Shown: positions 47,350-60,015, counted from the stretch's first letter. The stretch: 64,000 bases of DNA from Reticulitermes lucifugus (GCA_026260175.1 JAKCWW010000889.1:966-64965), one strand, 5' to 3'. Numbers and translations: made by a program. Notes: generated from the sequence alone by a model not told the origin.

Positions 47350-47645
47350 ATATGTAACGGCGGCGCAGTTGGTTGAGGCACCGCTGCAAGCCGGAAAGTC
47401 GTGGGTTCGCTTCCCGATGGGGGTCATTGGAAGCTTCCATTGACTTAATCCTTCCTGCCGCACTATGGCCCTGGGGTCGACTCCGCCTCTAACAGAAATG
47501 AGTGCCAGGGATGTCTCCTGTAGCTTTACCTTTGGGCACTGGGCTGTTATGCATCTGGAGAGACTGAGGAAACGAAGGGGTAATAAATCACCGGCTGGGA
47601 TGTCAACCATAAGAGTCACCTACCCTTTCCGCTCCCGGAGCACGA
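47350..47645 (+). repeat. tRNA-derived SINE
   Basis: Box A GGCGCAGTTGGTTGAGGCACC (one base longer than the canonical core) and box B GTGGGTTCGCTTCCC are 35 bp apart. They are followed by a body containing GGTCGACTCCGCC, GAGTGCCAGGGATG and TTTACCTTTGGG. No in-frame gene. Confidence 0.55.
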
Positions 47646-48894
47646 ACATTATACTTTAAATACAAAACACAAAACTTTCATTACTTTTGCTTTCGTGACA
47701 TTCAATAAATCACTTATTTCGGCCGTCCATATGTGTTCAAAGCCATACTTCACTTCTCATTTTTTTGTTTGGTTCAAGGTTACCAAAAAAAGTTAAAGCT
47801 CTTATGAACACCAGCTTCCTTTAATAACTCACTGTTGTAGTCACTGCTTTACCCACATATCGTGTGAAGCAAGGCACAATCAACTATGTAGCCGACTTCA
47901 TCACATGAGATATGGCGTTCTTTTAGCGAGATTAGAAAAGCGGTCTTGTGGGATATGACGATGTGCAGCTTTGTAGGTATGACACGGACGTTTCGGTGAA
48001 ACCTGTTGCTTCCGTCTTCGGGATATAAATACAATGCATTGGAATCCTCCGAAACGTTGAAACATACGTACAAAAATAAATGGCGACGTATTCCTGACGA
48101 CGGTCATTTTGTAGCGTATTCATTATTCTTAACTTTTATTATTTTTTAAATTAAATTTCTATATATCTCCGCTCTTTTTTTCTTCCTTTGTTTGCACTAA
48201 ATTCCGATATTTCTAATTTTTTCTTCGTTTCTTTGTTCGCGGTCACCTCGAATTCTTGCACGTAATTCCTCTTAAAAACGGTGGCAGAGAAACTGGATTG
48301 CATCATTTGACTCACTTTCACAATACATTATTCTGACAACTCACCGTCGCAACGCAAGGCGAAATACAAATGAATGAAAGAAAATAAATCCTTGAGCATA
48401 TTGCAAAGTTAAATGTAGTATTTGCAAACTAGCCTAAGAAGTCAAAATTATATTCACGATAAAATTAAGAGCGAATTAAATACAGGGAGTGCCTCTTCCA
48501 TTCACGTCGTCTCTCCCTTCTGCTATCTAAAAACCTAAAAGAAAAGAAACTAATTTCGCCCCTTCTTCAATAATGGTGTGAAATTTGGTCTCACAAGTTA
48601 AGGTAATAACATAGAGTGAAGTAATTCAGTGTTGGCGAAAATATTTCGACCTAAGAGGGCGGAAGTAATAGTACGCTGAAGAAAATTGCATAAAGAACAG
48701 CGACACCCTAGTCTAGGTTGTTGGCTCCATTTCTTGTATAATTTTTTCGTTTTATTATCAGTATACTGTTATTACATATTATGAATAGAGAAAGTCACAG
48801 GTAAAGATATACATACAATTATACGGATACCTATTCATTCTGTACACCCAAAATTGCATTCTGTGAGCTAAGTACAGAGTTTTATTGTTGTTAA
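47646..48894. other. Intergenic, with family X copy
   Basis: CTTGTGGGATATGACGATG (from about 47944), then GGACGTTTCGGTGAAACC and GCTTCCGTCTTCGGG (to about 48022), form a family X copy. In reverse it reads CCGAAGACGGAAGC ... CACCGAAACGTCC. No gene seen. Confidence 0.45.
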
Positions 48895-49122
48895 CATTTT
48901 GTAGTCCAAATTATTCTTCCGACTGCCAGGAATCTGGTCCAGATTAATTTTCCAGAAAATCTATAATTTTCAAAGATCAAAAGCAGCCATTAGGCAACAG
49001 ATGCTTAGCGAAAACCAACACAATACACTAAAATAACGTATCGTTTTGAGCTCGATGTAGGACCGGCTACAGCGGAAGACGCTGACGAATCTGACTCGAC
49101 ATTGGACCGATAAGGGTTAAAG
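48895..49122 (+). repeat. Dispersed repeat family S, copy 2
   Basis: Co-linear with 17328-17552, same orientation: TTTTCCAGAAAATCTATAA, AAAAGCAGCCATTAG, AAAATAACGTATCG, GACTCGACATTGGA, GATAAGGGTTAA. Confidence 0.55.
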
Positions 49123-49269
49123 CAGGCGGTAAACCTAGTAGCCACTGTATCTGAACACTAAAGTGACCGTTGAAAAGGTAAAAATTTTGAAGTCTCTGTC
49201 CAGGACATGAAGGGATATATGGAGGTGGGAGATAGCTCTACTCATTCTTAACCTCGCCACTGGATGAAA

Positions 49270-49556
49270 ATGTGGCCGGGATAGCGTAGTGGGTATAGTT
49301 ACTCGCTACGAACTACGCGGTACGAGGACCGAATCCCGGTGGAGGCGAGAATGTTTGCAACCGTCCAGACCAGCCCTGGGGCTCACGTAGCAGCCTGTAA
49401 AATGGGTACCGTGTGTCTTTTACCGGGGTAAAAGGGCCGCGTTGAACACCCCCCCCCCCATATAGCGCCGAAAAGAATGAGTACAGCTATGCCTCCACAA
49501 CCTTTCTGGGACTTCATGGCCTGTTCTAAGGTGAACTTTACCTTTACCATTTATTG
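49270..49556 (+). repeat. tRNA-derived SINE (family 1), second copy
   Basis: GCCGGGATAGCGTAGTGGGT and GGACCGAATCCCGGTGGAGG are the two promoter boxes. The body has CCGTCCAGACC and a C-run (49450-49458). The 3' end TGAACTTTACCTTTACC matches the copy at 2294-2582. Confidence 0.7.
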
Positions 49557-49559
49557 GAC

Positions 49560-49755
49560 GAAATTGAGTGGTCAACTTCACGCCATGGCCGCTCTACCCC
49601 CGCGGAAAAAAACCCTGTACTAATTGAATAGGTGGTTTGATGAGCCACAGAGACAGTCTGGACGTTGTGGGGGAAACAAATTTTACCCCTGTCATGAATC
49701 GATCCCGGGATCGTCAAGCTCATGGCCTAGTCGCTACACCAAGTTACTCTTATGA
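49560..49755 (-). repeat. tRNA-derived SINE, reverse copy
   Basis: The reverse strand reads GTAACTTGGTGTAGCGACTA (box A) and GATCCCGGGATCGATTCATG (box B), abutting the family 1 SINE tail to tail. Confidence 0.5.
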
Positions 49756-50007
49756 ACAGTTCGTACGTTACTGGTATGAACACACAACGTATTGTGAGAG
49801 AAAAGATTAATGACTTCTCAGGTAGGAATCTGACTTCCAAATCGTGAGTCATCAACTTACAGGCTTTTCAGTCGTAAAGGACACGTCATCTGACCACCAG
49901 GATGCACAGAGTCATGGTGTAAGACTTTACAGCCGAAGTTGCAGTTCTGAATACCCTTAAAATTTGGCTTATAATGATACTCAGAATTGGAATCTTGATT
50001 GTGTAAG

Positions 50008-50196
50008 ATAGAAGGAAGGACAGGAGCCAAGAGAAGACGAGGAAGAAGATGGAAGCAGCTACTTTATGACCTTAAAGAAACGAGAGGATACTGGAAATTG
50101 AAAGAGGAGGCACTATATCGCACTCTGTAAAGATTTCGCTTTGGAAGAGGCTATGGACCCGTCGTAAGAGAGACTGCGGAATGAATGAATGAATGA
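50008..50196 (+). mobile_element. LINE family A 3' end
   Basis: AAGAAGATGGAAGCAGCTAC, ACTGGAAATTGAAAGAGGAGG-type sequence (here in full at 50091-50111), TTTGGAAGAGGCTATGGACC, and a tail of four GAAT/ATGA units ending at 50196. Same 3' end as 20781-21165. Confidence 0.65.
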
Positions 50197-50662
50197 TTCT
50201 AGCACATTCATATGACAAGGAGTTCCGGACAGAACCCAGAAAGCCTAATTTACTGTTACATATACGTACAGCGTTACATGTTTACCTACTCTATTATCCT
50301 TGATATTTTATTGTAAGGTACTTTTGAAGAACCTTATTACTTACACATTCGATTCCGTATAGGTAAATGTAATTTGTCCTATATAATACTAATATTCCGC
50401 ATCGTCGCTATGACTGCAGTTGTAGGATGACAAATAATTGTCTATACACCTCACATGCATTGGTTATGATCTAGTTCCATCCAAATTTCGCGTTCCTAGC
50501 TCCAGCACTGCATTTGGTATCGCTATTAAACTGAAAGCTAAAGATGAGTTTTGCACTTCGGCGATGTCCTTATTTCATGTCCTTAATAAGAGAGGCAGTG
50601 TACCTACAAACGCAATATTTAGGCGCTTTCGCGCAACCATTGCTGCTGTGGAAAAGCAGGAT

Positions 50663-51140
50663 GTATTACATGTTCTGAGCGTGTCTTTGTAGCCATAGTT
50701 ATCCAGCATGCAAAGCGCTTGCGGCGTATTCTTTGTCGTCTGTGGCCTGTCTGTCTCTACCGTACTTTTTCACATTATCTCACGAAAGGCACGATTTTAG
50801 GAAAAGTTATTGAACATAAAAGGTACGTTTTGATTTCCTCTGCAAATTTTGTCTGAAAGATTTTTCATTCTAAGAAGAATTCAGCGATATATTGTCATAA
50901 ATAAACATATGTCTTCATGTAAAGTACTTGTCATTCTTGTCAGATTTTAATGAAATTTGAATTTTATCGACAGATTTTGAAAAAAATACTGAAATATTTA
51001 ATTTCATGAGAATCCGTCCAGTAGGAGCTGAGTTGTTCAATGCGGAGAGACGGAAGGACAAAAGGACAGAGCTCATAGTCGCTTTTCGCAACTTTGCGAA
51101 CGCGCCTAAAGATATTGCAGTGAATATTGGGGCAAGGGTA
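50663..51140 (+). repeat. Dispersed ~470-bp repeat family R, copy 1
   Basis: Same order of blocks as in 63387-63890: TATTACATGTTCTGAGCGTG, ATCCAGCATGC, TCTGTGGCCT, ATTATCTCACGAAAGG, ACAAATTTTGTCTGA-like, TCAGCGATATATTGTCATAA, GAGCTGAGTTGTTC, a GGAC-rich patch, and GCGAACGCGCCTAAA. No conserved frame. Confidence 0.65.
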
Positions 51141-53979
51141 AAATTTTTTTGAATTTGTATTCATTTGTATTCATGATTCCTGCTAGGGCGATGCTAATGT
51201 GAGACTAACTGCAAAGTGTGTGAGTCCAACGACGTTGATTAAGGGGAATTTAACAGAGATTGAAATATAATTGTTAACTGGGGAACATATATGTAGAAGT
51301 AAATTTAATAGGTAGAGTAATATTTGTTGTTTTGGTTAATAGGAGAAATTTGTGGTGTTAATAATTTTGTTGTTTGTTTAGATATAGTTTTGTTAATAAA
51401 TTGAATGGTTTAAATGTGTTTTGTTTGTAATAAGAACTTAGAACCCCCCCCCCAGTATATTAAAATGTTTAGTTAACGAATTACAGTACGGAGTTACTGT
51501 TGGTGGCAGCTACCAGGTATACAGTTTTGTATACACCTTTGTCGTGATCTTACTCTGGAGTGTACCTGCGGAGTAGGCCCGCGTTACAATATTTCCTCAA
51601 CAAATGTTTATATCTGGCAAGATCTATTAGCGTACTTCTTTATAGGATCCGCACCAGGGGTTACCATTGTCCTTGACTCACGAGTTCGCATGTCCTCCAT
51701 GTCGTTGTTGCTGATTGCAAGAACTATGGCAATGGTGCGGCCGCTAATGACAAAAATTCATGTTATGGTTTGCAAAAATCTGCCAACTGGTTAAAAATTT
51801 AAGGTGGGGGAGACAAACGTGGGCAGAAATATGATGATCCTATAAGACGACCATATTTCCCTTTTAGGAACGAAAGTAGGCTAAAACGGCCTAACAATTT
51901 AAAGCATCAAGTACTGCTATAATGAGTGAGTGATATATGAGGTTCCTATAGCTATAAAGCATAATGTGTTTTAGGATATAACACCGCGCTCTTCGGTGGA
52001 CAGTTACCAACGCTTCTATTTTCAGTACTACAGTTCGCTTTATACACATATGAGTACGCGAGATTTCTTTTTCTGTTAAGTTTCCTGTGGCGAGTGATCG
52101 ACTGTATTTCTGGAGCCACTTGAACAGATTCCAGTACACTTCAGTATTTGCAGCTACTTTTCTTGGCGCAGTAGCGAAATAAATGTTTCAAAAATGTTTC
52201 CATTGACATCGCCATGTCTGTCTTTCAGCATGTCAAAACTCCGTAACTGCTGAAGAAAATTTCATGAAATATACTCGTATTATGGGAATTTTGATAAAAT
52301 TGTTGAAATATGCCAAATTTCTTAAAAATCTTAACAAGAAAAACCGATACCTATAAAAGACTTGCATGTTTGCATGTGTTTCTGCTGCCCTATTAACGGT
52401 AACATCCTAAATACTTAACGGAATGAAAAATTGTTCGAACTTGCACACTTGCACATAAGAAGGAAACACGCATTATACCCCCAATGCAATTTCCCAAGAG
52501 TTTTGCACTTTTCGAGCTAATTAAAAAACAGCGAAAGAGAGCCAGAATTGTTGCGCTATGCCTACATTTCCTAAGTTGTTATTTTATAAGGAATTTCATT
52601 TCTTGATATCACAACAAACAAGCGAGAGTCTTACTTCACACAGAATACCTTCGAAACTGATCCACAATTTGTGTCAGACTTTAACGAACTTAATGACTTT
52701 GAAGGGCATCTCTCTGTGTTTTAATGTCCTAACACCAATAATGCCTACATAACAGCACCTTCAAAACTTGAGTCACTCTATACATGACCCTGCAAATTGG
52801 TTTGACGATAAATTTATATGAAATGTACATGAATTACCTTAGGTAATTTCTTTGTAAAATAACATTAATATTATAAGAGGTAATATGTTAACACACTAGT
52901 CCAGATTTTGGAGTGAAAAGTTTTGTTCCTTGGAGAATGATGGCGAATATGACATTAACCGCGCGTAACATACAACGAATTTTGTTGCTGGCCCAACCTC
53001 AGGTGGAAAGCTGGACGTCAGTACCGTCGAATCGGGCCGTTTTTATAATACGTAATTTATCTTCATTCTTTGTTGTAAAGGTACGTCACTTTTACAATTG
53101 ACCTGTTACGCAAACATACAAATAAAATATTCGGTACGGGAAAACTGTACAGATGCCTTAATTGTCTGCGTTTACTTGCATTTAACACGTATTTATTTTT
53201 ATTGTTTATTTAAAAGTGCTCTCAGCACATATAACACCGAATGATAGGATGATTAGTAGAAAATGAAGTAAAAAAGACACAGAAGAAAACAGCTTTTATC
53301 TAATTTAAGGTATTATCCAGTAATTTGACTGGAACGACCAAGAAAAACCACGAAAATCATCAGATTAGCCGGTCGGTCTCCAGACTGAAATATGAACTCG
53401 GGATCTCCAAAATACGAAGCAGGTTTTTTACACACTAAATTGCGACATTCGACCACCTAGGATTAAACTATGCTATTAAAAACATGCAAATTATGCGCAC
53501 TATAAAGTCTCTGAAATATTTTACTTCGCACTGTAAACTGAAGAAAATCCTTAGTTACGTATCATTAAGGTATGATTTTGCAGCTTTCTCGAGAAACTAC
53601 GCCGCTGTTTACAGAATAACGTATTTCGTACAGGTGCACATATGGCTACTAATAAGGCTGTTCTTTTACGCAACCGAGATAATGAGGTAACTTATAGTTT
53701 TATGGACGCAGAGACTGTTTAGGATATTTATTGGTCCGATGAAAAATTAAATTAGAGGCCCCACCTACTCGTAGTCCTGAAATGACAATGTAGAAACTGC
53801 ACGCAATATGTGAAGCCCTTTCAGCGGTGTGGCTGAAGATTGAAGTGGTGTAGGATGTTGGGCTGTGAGGAAAGGAAACAGCACTAGTAACAACAAGACA
53901 AGTGCTTAACCAGACAGGCAATGTATTATTCGTAAAACTGAGGCGCGTTCACTTAACCACTGTTTCCGTGGAAAAAACA
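51141..53979. other. Intergenic, no gene seen
   Basis: It contains a C-run (51446-51454), a family X scrap at about 51972-52010 and a tRNA-like remnant on the reverse strand at about 53370-53460. Short frames without motifs. Confidence 0.4.
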
Positions 53980-54262
53980 ATATGTATTACATATTCTGGG
54001 TGTGTGTTTGTAGCCTTAGTTATCCAGCATGCCAAGGCCAAGCGTTGTATTATATTGTCATCTGTGACCTGACCGACTCTACCATATTTTTCTACACTAT
54101 CCCATAAACGGCGCAAATTTCGGAAAAAAATTATTAAACATAAAATGTGTGTTTTGATTTTCTCTATGACTTCTGTCTGAAATATTTCTCATTATAAGAA
54201 GAATTCAGAGATATAGTCATAAATGTACATAGGTCATCATATAAAGTACGCGTTAATTTTGA
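53980..54262 (+). repeat. Family R, copy 2 (3'-truncated)
   Basis: Follows copies 1 and 3 from TATTACATATTCTGGG through GTCATAAATGTACATAGG and CATATAAAGTACGCGTTA, then stops where a family X element begins at about 54265. It may have been interrupted by that insertion or lost its 3' half. Confidence 0.6.
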
Positions 54263-54264
54263 GA

Positions 54265-54365
54265 TCTGCGCTTTTCTTGGACATTACGCGGCGTCGTGTG
54301 GAAATTTTTTACCGACGTTTCGGGACAACGTATTGGTCCCATCTTCACGGGTCAAGAGTCCGAGA
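54265..54365. repeat. Family X copy
   Basis: TTTCTTGGACATTACGCGGC, ACCGACGTTTCGGGACAAC and TTGGTCCCATCTTCACGGGT with CAAGAGTC: the same three blocks, in the same order, as 5830-5960. Confidence 0.6.
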
Positions 54366-54983
54366 AGGAAAGAAAGAAAGCCAGCAACCTGTAACGTAGA
54401 TTTTGTTTGGGAAGGTGCGCGGGGGTGGTAATTCATTACACAGAAGGTTGCGCAGGCCTGCTGTAGTGACTAGCAAACGGGCTGGACGCTCGGAGCATCG
54501 TGGTGCTATACCCGACAAAGGCAGGGTTATTTCTCTTGCACATCGTGCAGACCGGCTCCGGGGCCTCAGCCAGTTTCCTCTCCCATTGTTTACGTGTGCT
54601 CTTTCCATGGAGGTAAAGTGTTCGAAACGTGAACTCCATTTAATGCCGAGATTAAGAAGGTGGAGCTATACCTCCATTTCTCATCACGTCTTCATGACGT
54701 GAAACTTAATTAAATCCAGAAAAAACTGTACCTTAATTAGCTTACATCAAATTACAACTGATCACAGTTTATCTCTTATCAACAGAGCATTCATATTATA
54801 AAACTAATTACATAACATCTGAAGTAATGTATTAGAATAAATAAAAATAATTGTTTCTTGTATTTTTAGTGCAATTTTAGACATCTCTTTACCACAAAAA
54901 TATATCCTTTCCCGAAAGTTAATCGAAGAATAGTCTTCCTGTAACAACTAAAGGATAAAGTCCTTCAGAATATCTCTCATTTA
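54366..54983. other. Intergenic, GC-richer block then AT-rich
   Basis: 54400-54600 is clearly richer in GC than its surroundings, with overlapping open frames on both strands, but no motif, signal peptide or splice context supports a gene. A decayed repeat body next to the family X copy is likely. Confidence 0.35.
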
Positions 54984-55339
54984 AAAACCAACATACGCAC
55001 GTCTAACATACACAACAATACAATGTAATGTTTACTCCTCCATGTTTCAGTGGAACTCCGCCATTTTCAGGGAGTCCATACATCAATGCGTAAAACTCAC
55101 TAGAGTACATATAATACATTGCAATAGTAATACATATAATATCATAGTAATTTCTGCAGCTGAATTCAAAAATCAGAAATGACTACAATATAATACGTAT
55201 TACTATTGTGATGTATTACACTCTATTGAGTTTTAAACGGTGTATAAACTCGCTGAAGACGGGGGAGTTCCACCGAAACATGTAGGAGTAAACAAGAGAT
55301 TGTATTGTTGTGTATGTTAGATGTGCATATGTTGGTTTT
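54984..55339. repeat. 356-bp fold-back with hammerhead-like motifs in both arms
   Basis: AAAACCAACAT at the left end (from 54984) and ATGTTGGTTTT at the right end (to 55339) begin arms of about 150 bp each. The right arm carries CTGAAGACG, a GGGGAG..CACC stem and GAAACATGTAGGAG. The left arm carries the same in reverse (ACTGAAACATGGAGGAG). CTGAAGA fits the CUGANGA ribozyme core. A relative is at 60500-60560. Confidence 0.6.
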
Positions 55340-56430
55340 ATAAATCATAAATTTATTCACAATGAACGGAAAGAGTAATGTTAAAATCCTTCAGAAGAAT
55401 CAGTCTGTACGAGAGTATAGCACAGCGAGTTGATTTCTTAGTTCAATTTCATACGCAGCAATTTAATGGTTTTAAGTACGTCAGGTCTTTGTGAGGTATT
55501 ATGAACTATACATATCAGAACCCGTGAAAGTGCTTAACACTTCAAAACACAGAATTCCCCTCAATTATAATAACAGATTCAGTTCGTACCTCACGAAAAG
55601 CATACAGTGTCTCCGTTACAAAAAACGAACGGGGCAATGCTGTTTCAGGAAGAAAAAAGTTGTTTATTGTGAGAATCTTACGAAACACATAAATACAGTG
55701 TGTGCGCAACGTGTATAATTTTTAAATGGTAATGCGGGTGGTATATTCATTAACTATTGTGTTTAAGCGGTTAAGTTGTGAATGTAAGAGGGAAAGAATC
55801 GTGAGTTGCTCAGGTGATTTAAGATACTCTAATGATGTTTCTGCCTATAATTTCGTGAAAAATAAATTGATAGGTCATGAACGTAACCAATTACAACTAA
55901 AGGCAACGTTTTTTTCTCTTTTAAGAGATGATGTTAGGAAATGCCATTCTGTTCCGGCCAAAAAACAAAATAAAAAGAACAGAACTGGTATTTCCGAACA
56001 AAGTAAATTCGAATCGCGGTCGATTTGTTTGTTGAAAATACCCGGTTAAATTTACGAGACGACGTGTTCATCGTTCCTGTATAAGGTATTGATGACAGTA
56101 CACACAGAGTTAGTATTATTATTATTGCACCAGGCACAAATTCTTTAGAGCATAAGTATTTCAAGGTAAATTTTATGAAATTGTAAAACATCATTACGGC
56201 GAAATTAAAAACTTAAAAATCGTTTACAGTTTCATGTCTGTAATTAATAAACGCTTGCAAAATAAAATAAAATTTTGTAAGTTGAGGTAAGATAAGAGTA
56301 AACTTCAAACATAATTAATGTTCTTGTTACCATTTTTCAGTAAACCCTGCGAAGCATGAGAATAAGTAGGAGGGAGAAAAATAAAGGACAGAAGAATAAA
56401 AACTGTTGAAGTGGGTATTAAAAACATTTT
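55340..56430. other. Intergenic, no gene seen
   Basis: Two frames of 75 and 107 codons (55491-55718 and 55726-56049) have ATG starts but no signal peptide, domain or TATA context that I can recognise. I do not call them. Confidence 0.35.
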
Positions 56431-56446
56431 ATTTATTTATTTATTT

Positions 56447-56565
56447 ACTCATTCACTCATTCATTCCGTAGTCGTCTAACGACAGGTCCATGGCATCTTA
56501 CAAAGGGAATTCTCAACAGAGTGCAATATAGTGCTTCCTCCTTCAATTTCCAGTATGACGGCGAA
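56447..56565 (-). mobile_element. LINE family A 3'-end fragment
   Basis: In reverse: TACTGGAAATTGAAGGAGG, GCACTATATTGCACTCTG, CCATGGACCTGTCGTTAG, then GAATGAATGAGTGAATGAG. Adjacent to a (TTTA)n run (56428-56446). Same 3' end as 50008-50196. Confidence 0.6.
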
Positions 56566-57420
56566 ATAGACCCCACACCAGTTCTGTTTACCTATGAAGC
56601 TTATTTCTAGCTCTGTGGATAAATTAACTCTCATAATAAAGGTTATTGGCCCGCATAATGTTCTATGCTTCCATGAAGTGCCACTAAATGACATTGAGAT
56701 TGATGTGTGGTGTGCTATAAGTGCGACTAGAATTACTGAACCTAAGAGTATTTCTTCTGAGACCATAAATGCATGCCAGTAGGCATATATTGCACACATT
56801 TTGACACTACTTTTTAAAACCTGTCTGATTACGACACAACCTACAGAATTGTTAGTAAGGTAAAGCAACAAAACAAAATACAATGTTGTGCAAAGAGATT
56901 TTTTTTGGGTTACAGAATAATAGGGAGAGAATTTGGCTTCCTCGTTCGCCAGATCTGAACCCTGAACGATTTTTAATTGTAGGTTATGTTAAAGGATGAA
57001 GTGTATAATAATAACTTAGGCATTAAAGAAAATAAAAAAAAGTTCATGATATAGTGCTTTCAGCTTCATGTCCAATGAAAAACGTGTTTGTGTGGTGTGA
57101 CGCATGTCTCCTAGCTTCAGAAAACCACTTACCGCACCTTCTTCAAGTGAAGCGAGTAGAAACCGAACATTAAATCCAATATATTAAAAACCCTTTAGAT
57201 ATGGTGACTAACAATCTAATATTAACTGAAATACACTGATCTAAATGCTTGGAATCAGACATCTTGCGAACTTGAATAGAGGCGGGAAATGACCGAAGAT
57301 ATGGGCAGATAAGAGCCTACAGAAATACTACAAAAGTACCGCCACTTGGGTTATTTTTGAACTAAGGTTATTGGAACTATCGAAAATATAAACTCATATT
57401 CGGAACACTACCTTGCACGA
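56566..57420. other. Intergenic, no gene seen
   Basis: Nothing beyond a family X-like scrap (GTGTGACGCATGTCTCC, from about 57097). Confidence 0.35.
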
Positions 57421-57429
57421 CTTACAGTC

Positions 57430-58482
57430 CCTAAGTTTCTTACCTTCTAGAGTCTGCAAGAACTTTGCCTTGGAATATGCCATTAGGAGGGTTCAGGCAA
57501 ACCAGGAGGGTTTGAAATTAAATGGTACACATCTGCTTCTAGTTTATGCTGATGATGTTAATATATTGGGCGGAAGCGTACATGCTATAAAGAAAAACAC
57601 AGAAGCTTTAGTAGTCGCTACTAAGGACATTGGTCTAGAAGTATATGCTGAGAAAACTAAGTACATGGTCATGTCTCGAGATCAGAATGCAGGACAAAAT
57701 CACAACATAAAGATAGATAATAAACCCTTTGAAAGGGTGGAACAATTCAAATATTTGGGAACAACCCTAACAAATGTGAAATTCCATTCAGGAAGAAATT
57801 AAGAGCAGACTGAAGTCGGAGAATGCTTGTTATCATTCGGTGCAGNNNNNNNNNNNNNNNNNNNNNNNNNNNNNNNNNNNNNNNNNNNNNNNNNNNNNNN
57901 NNNNNNNNNNNNNNNNNNNNNNNNNNNNNNNNNNNNNNNNNNNNNNNNNNNNNNNNNNNNNNNNNNNNNNNNNNNNNNNNNNNNNNNNNNNNNNNNNNNN
58001 NNNNNNNNNNNNNNNNNNNNNNNNNNNNNNNNNNNNNNNNNNNNNNNNNNNNNNNNNNNNNNNNNNNNNNNNNNNNNNNNNNNNNNNNNNNNNNNNNNNN
58101 NNNNNNNNNNNNNNNNNNNNNNNNNNNNNNNNNNNAAATATTATTCGGTTGATCAAATCAAGAAGAATGAGGTGGGCGGGGCATGTAGCACGTATGGGAG
58201 AGGGGTGCATACAGGATTTTGGTGGGGAGACCTGAGGAAAAGAGACCACTTGGAAGATCCAGGCGTAGATGGGAGGATAATGTTAAAATGGATCTTCAAG
58301 AAGTGGGATGGGATGGCATGGACTGGATTCAAATGGCTCAGGATAGGGACAGATGGGGGGGCTCTTGTGAGTGCGGTAATGAACCTTCGGGTTTCACAAA
58401 ACGCGGGGAATTTCTTAACTGGCTGATGACCTGTTAGCTTCTCAAGAAGGACTCTACTCCATGGAGTTAGTTAGTTAGTTAT
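57430..58482 (+). mobile_element. LINE family B, RT and C-terminal part, 5'-truncated
   Basis: NFALEYAIRRVQANQEGLK leads to VYADDVNILGG, with the YADD catalytic box at 57545-57556, then IGLEVYAEKTKYMVMSRDQN and FERVEQFKYLGTTLTN (RT blocks C to E). A one-base frameshift near 57785 puts NSIQEEIKSRLKSENACYHS in the next frame. A 290-base gap follows. After it come [55 protein letters not shown] and a stop, again with frame changes. The 3' end is GAGAAG-type sequence, CATGGAG and (TTAG)n. It is a non-LTR retrotransposon reverse transcriptase, probably inactive. Copies are at 41573-42135, 17733-17845 and 44459-44535. Confidence 0.85.
57846..58135. other. Assembly gap inside LINE B
   Basis: 290 undetermined bases covering the RT thumb region of the element. 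Confidence 0.95.
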
Positions 58483-60015
58483 GGAGCTAGAGTCTGCAAG
58501 AAGCACTCTGTCAGAAATACCGTAAGTATAATACGCTTTACAAGCCATTTTCTGTACAGTCTGGAACCTACCAATCTCCCGTCCAATTGGTCTTAGAGGA
58601 CACTTTCTAGCAGGAAAAGCGTTGAAACATAAAAACCTCCTTAATACCGAAGTGGCGATTCACTTCGACGCCTCTTTCCTAGCGTAGATTTTGGACACAT
58701 ATATAATGCTCAAAGTTTGAGAGTTGATGTTTGTGCGTCGGTGAAGGTCATGTAGTTATAGCGCCGGTGATCTGGTGCTGTGGGTACCAACGTTTCGGAT
58801 GAATCTTCCGTCTCACTTTCCAAGATAAAACTCAAGAAGATGGGTGCAGTAGGTTTAACCGGAGCTTTGTTACACATCTAGCAGCCTACATGTTACTGCA
58901 ACTCAAATGGCCATAATCTGAATAATGAAGTACGTGCGTCCTTCTTCAACATCTTCAGCCCTCAGCAAAAGGCGACATAATCTCAAGGATAACAGCCTGG
59001 TCGGTGCGAAGCATTACAATAAATCTTCAAGCTGTACGAGCCTTACTAAAACTTTCTTACGGTAATGTATTGGAGAAAAACTTCTCCTTACAAACACCAT
59101 TTGGCAAGCAGTTCCACATATCTTGATAACTTTACTTATAAAAATACTCCTCGAACGTCTGCAGAATTTCCATTACGCCATATGCGGTGTCTGTCATGCC
59201 ATTTGTTTACAAACTATGGAAATAAGTCCAAGTTCCTTCACGTAAAGCATACAACTTGAGGTCGTGGTCATAAACACAAGTCGGTGGGAGAGATCGCCTG
59301 TAAGGCATAGGAATGTACTCGACTTACGCAACAAAACCAGATATCACTTCGTCAGAGCAAGAACTACTGTGCATATTCCTTACAAAGCCCCCCGAACGTA
59401 AAAAGAGTAAAGTGTATTACAATTAGGTTTGCATGCTCCATACAGCCTACGGTTTCCGTGTTCATAATTTCAGACAACGTAGCCTGGAATTTTAGGACAA
59501 TTAGTGAAAAACGAATTAGGAAGTATTTGGAAGGTAGCAGTAGTGGGTTAATTTGGGGTTAAGTTTGGACCTCGGCTTTACGACTCTGCAAGAAAAGCGA
59601 GAAAAGCTTATCCTCCCGTATATGGCCACAGATCCTGTGGTTACGAAGCCGAGTTCTGAATAGTACTGTCGCAGCATTTGCCTTTAATACTGAGAAAAGC
59701 CAAGAGAATCTTCTCAGGATAGCCGACGTATCGGCCGAGATTTCACTCAGTCAGAAATCACTTGATCCATCTTGCTCGGTGATTCAGGATTAAAAACATT
59801 AAAGTCAGTTTTCGTTGCTAAATGTAGCATGTCACGTCCTGTCGTAATTTCAGAGTAGGATAGAGAGGAAAAATTCTCCTAAAACGCAATAACCTCCATT
59901 TATTGAAGAGCTTAAAAATTCGTGAAGCCATACCTGTACCCAACACTCCTTCATGTCCAGGTACGTAAATCACAGGGACAACTTCACCTTCACCTTTAGA
60001 GACTGAAACCTGAAT
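58483..60015. other. Intergenic with family X remnant
   Basis: ATAGCGCCGGTGATCTGGTG, CCAACGTTTCGGATGAATC and TTCCGTCTCACTTTCC at about 58758-58822 recall family X. No gene seen. Confidence 0.35.

Noticed and set aside
54345-54702. Overlapping GC-rich frames of 67-99 codons
   Set aside because: Open on both strands because of base composition; no motif or splice evidence, adjacent to a family X copy.
56476-56883. 135-codon minus-strand frame
   Set aside because: It runs through the LINE A 3' end, so it is a chance frame.
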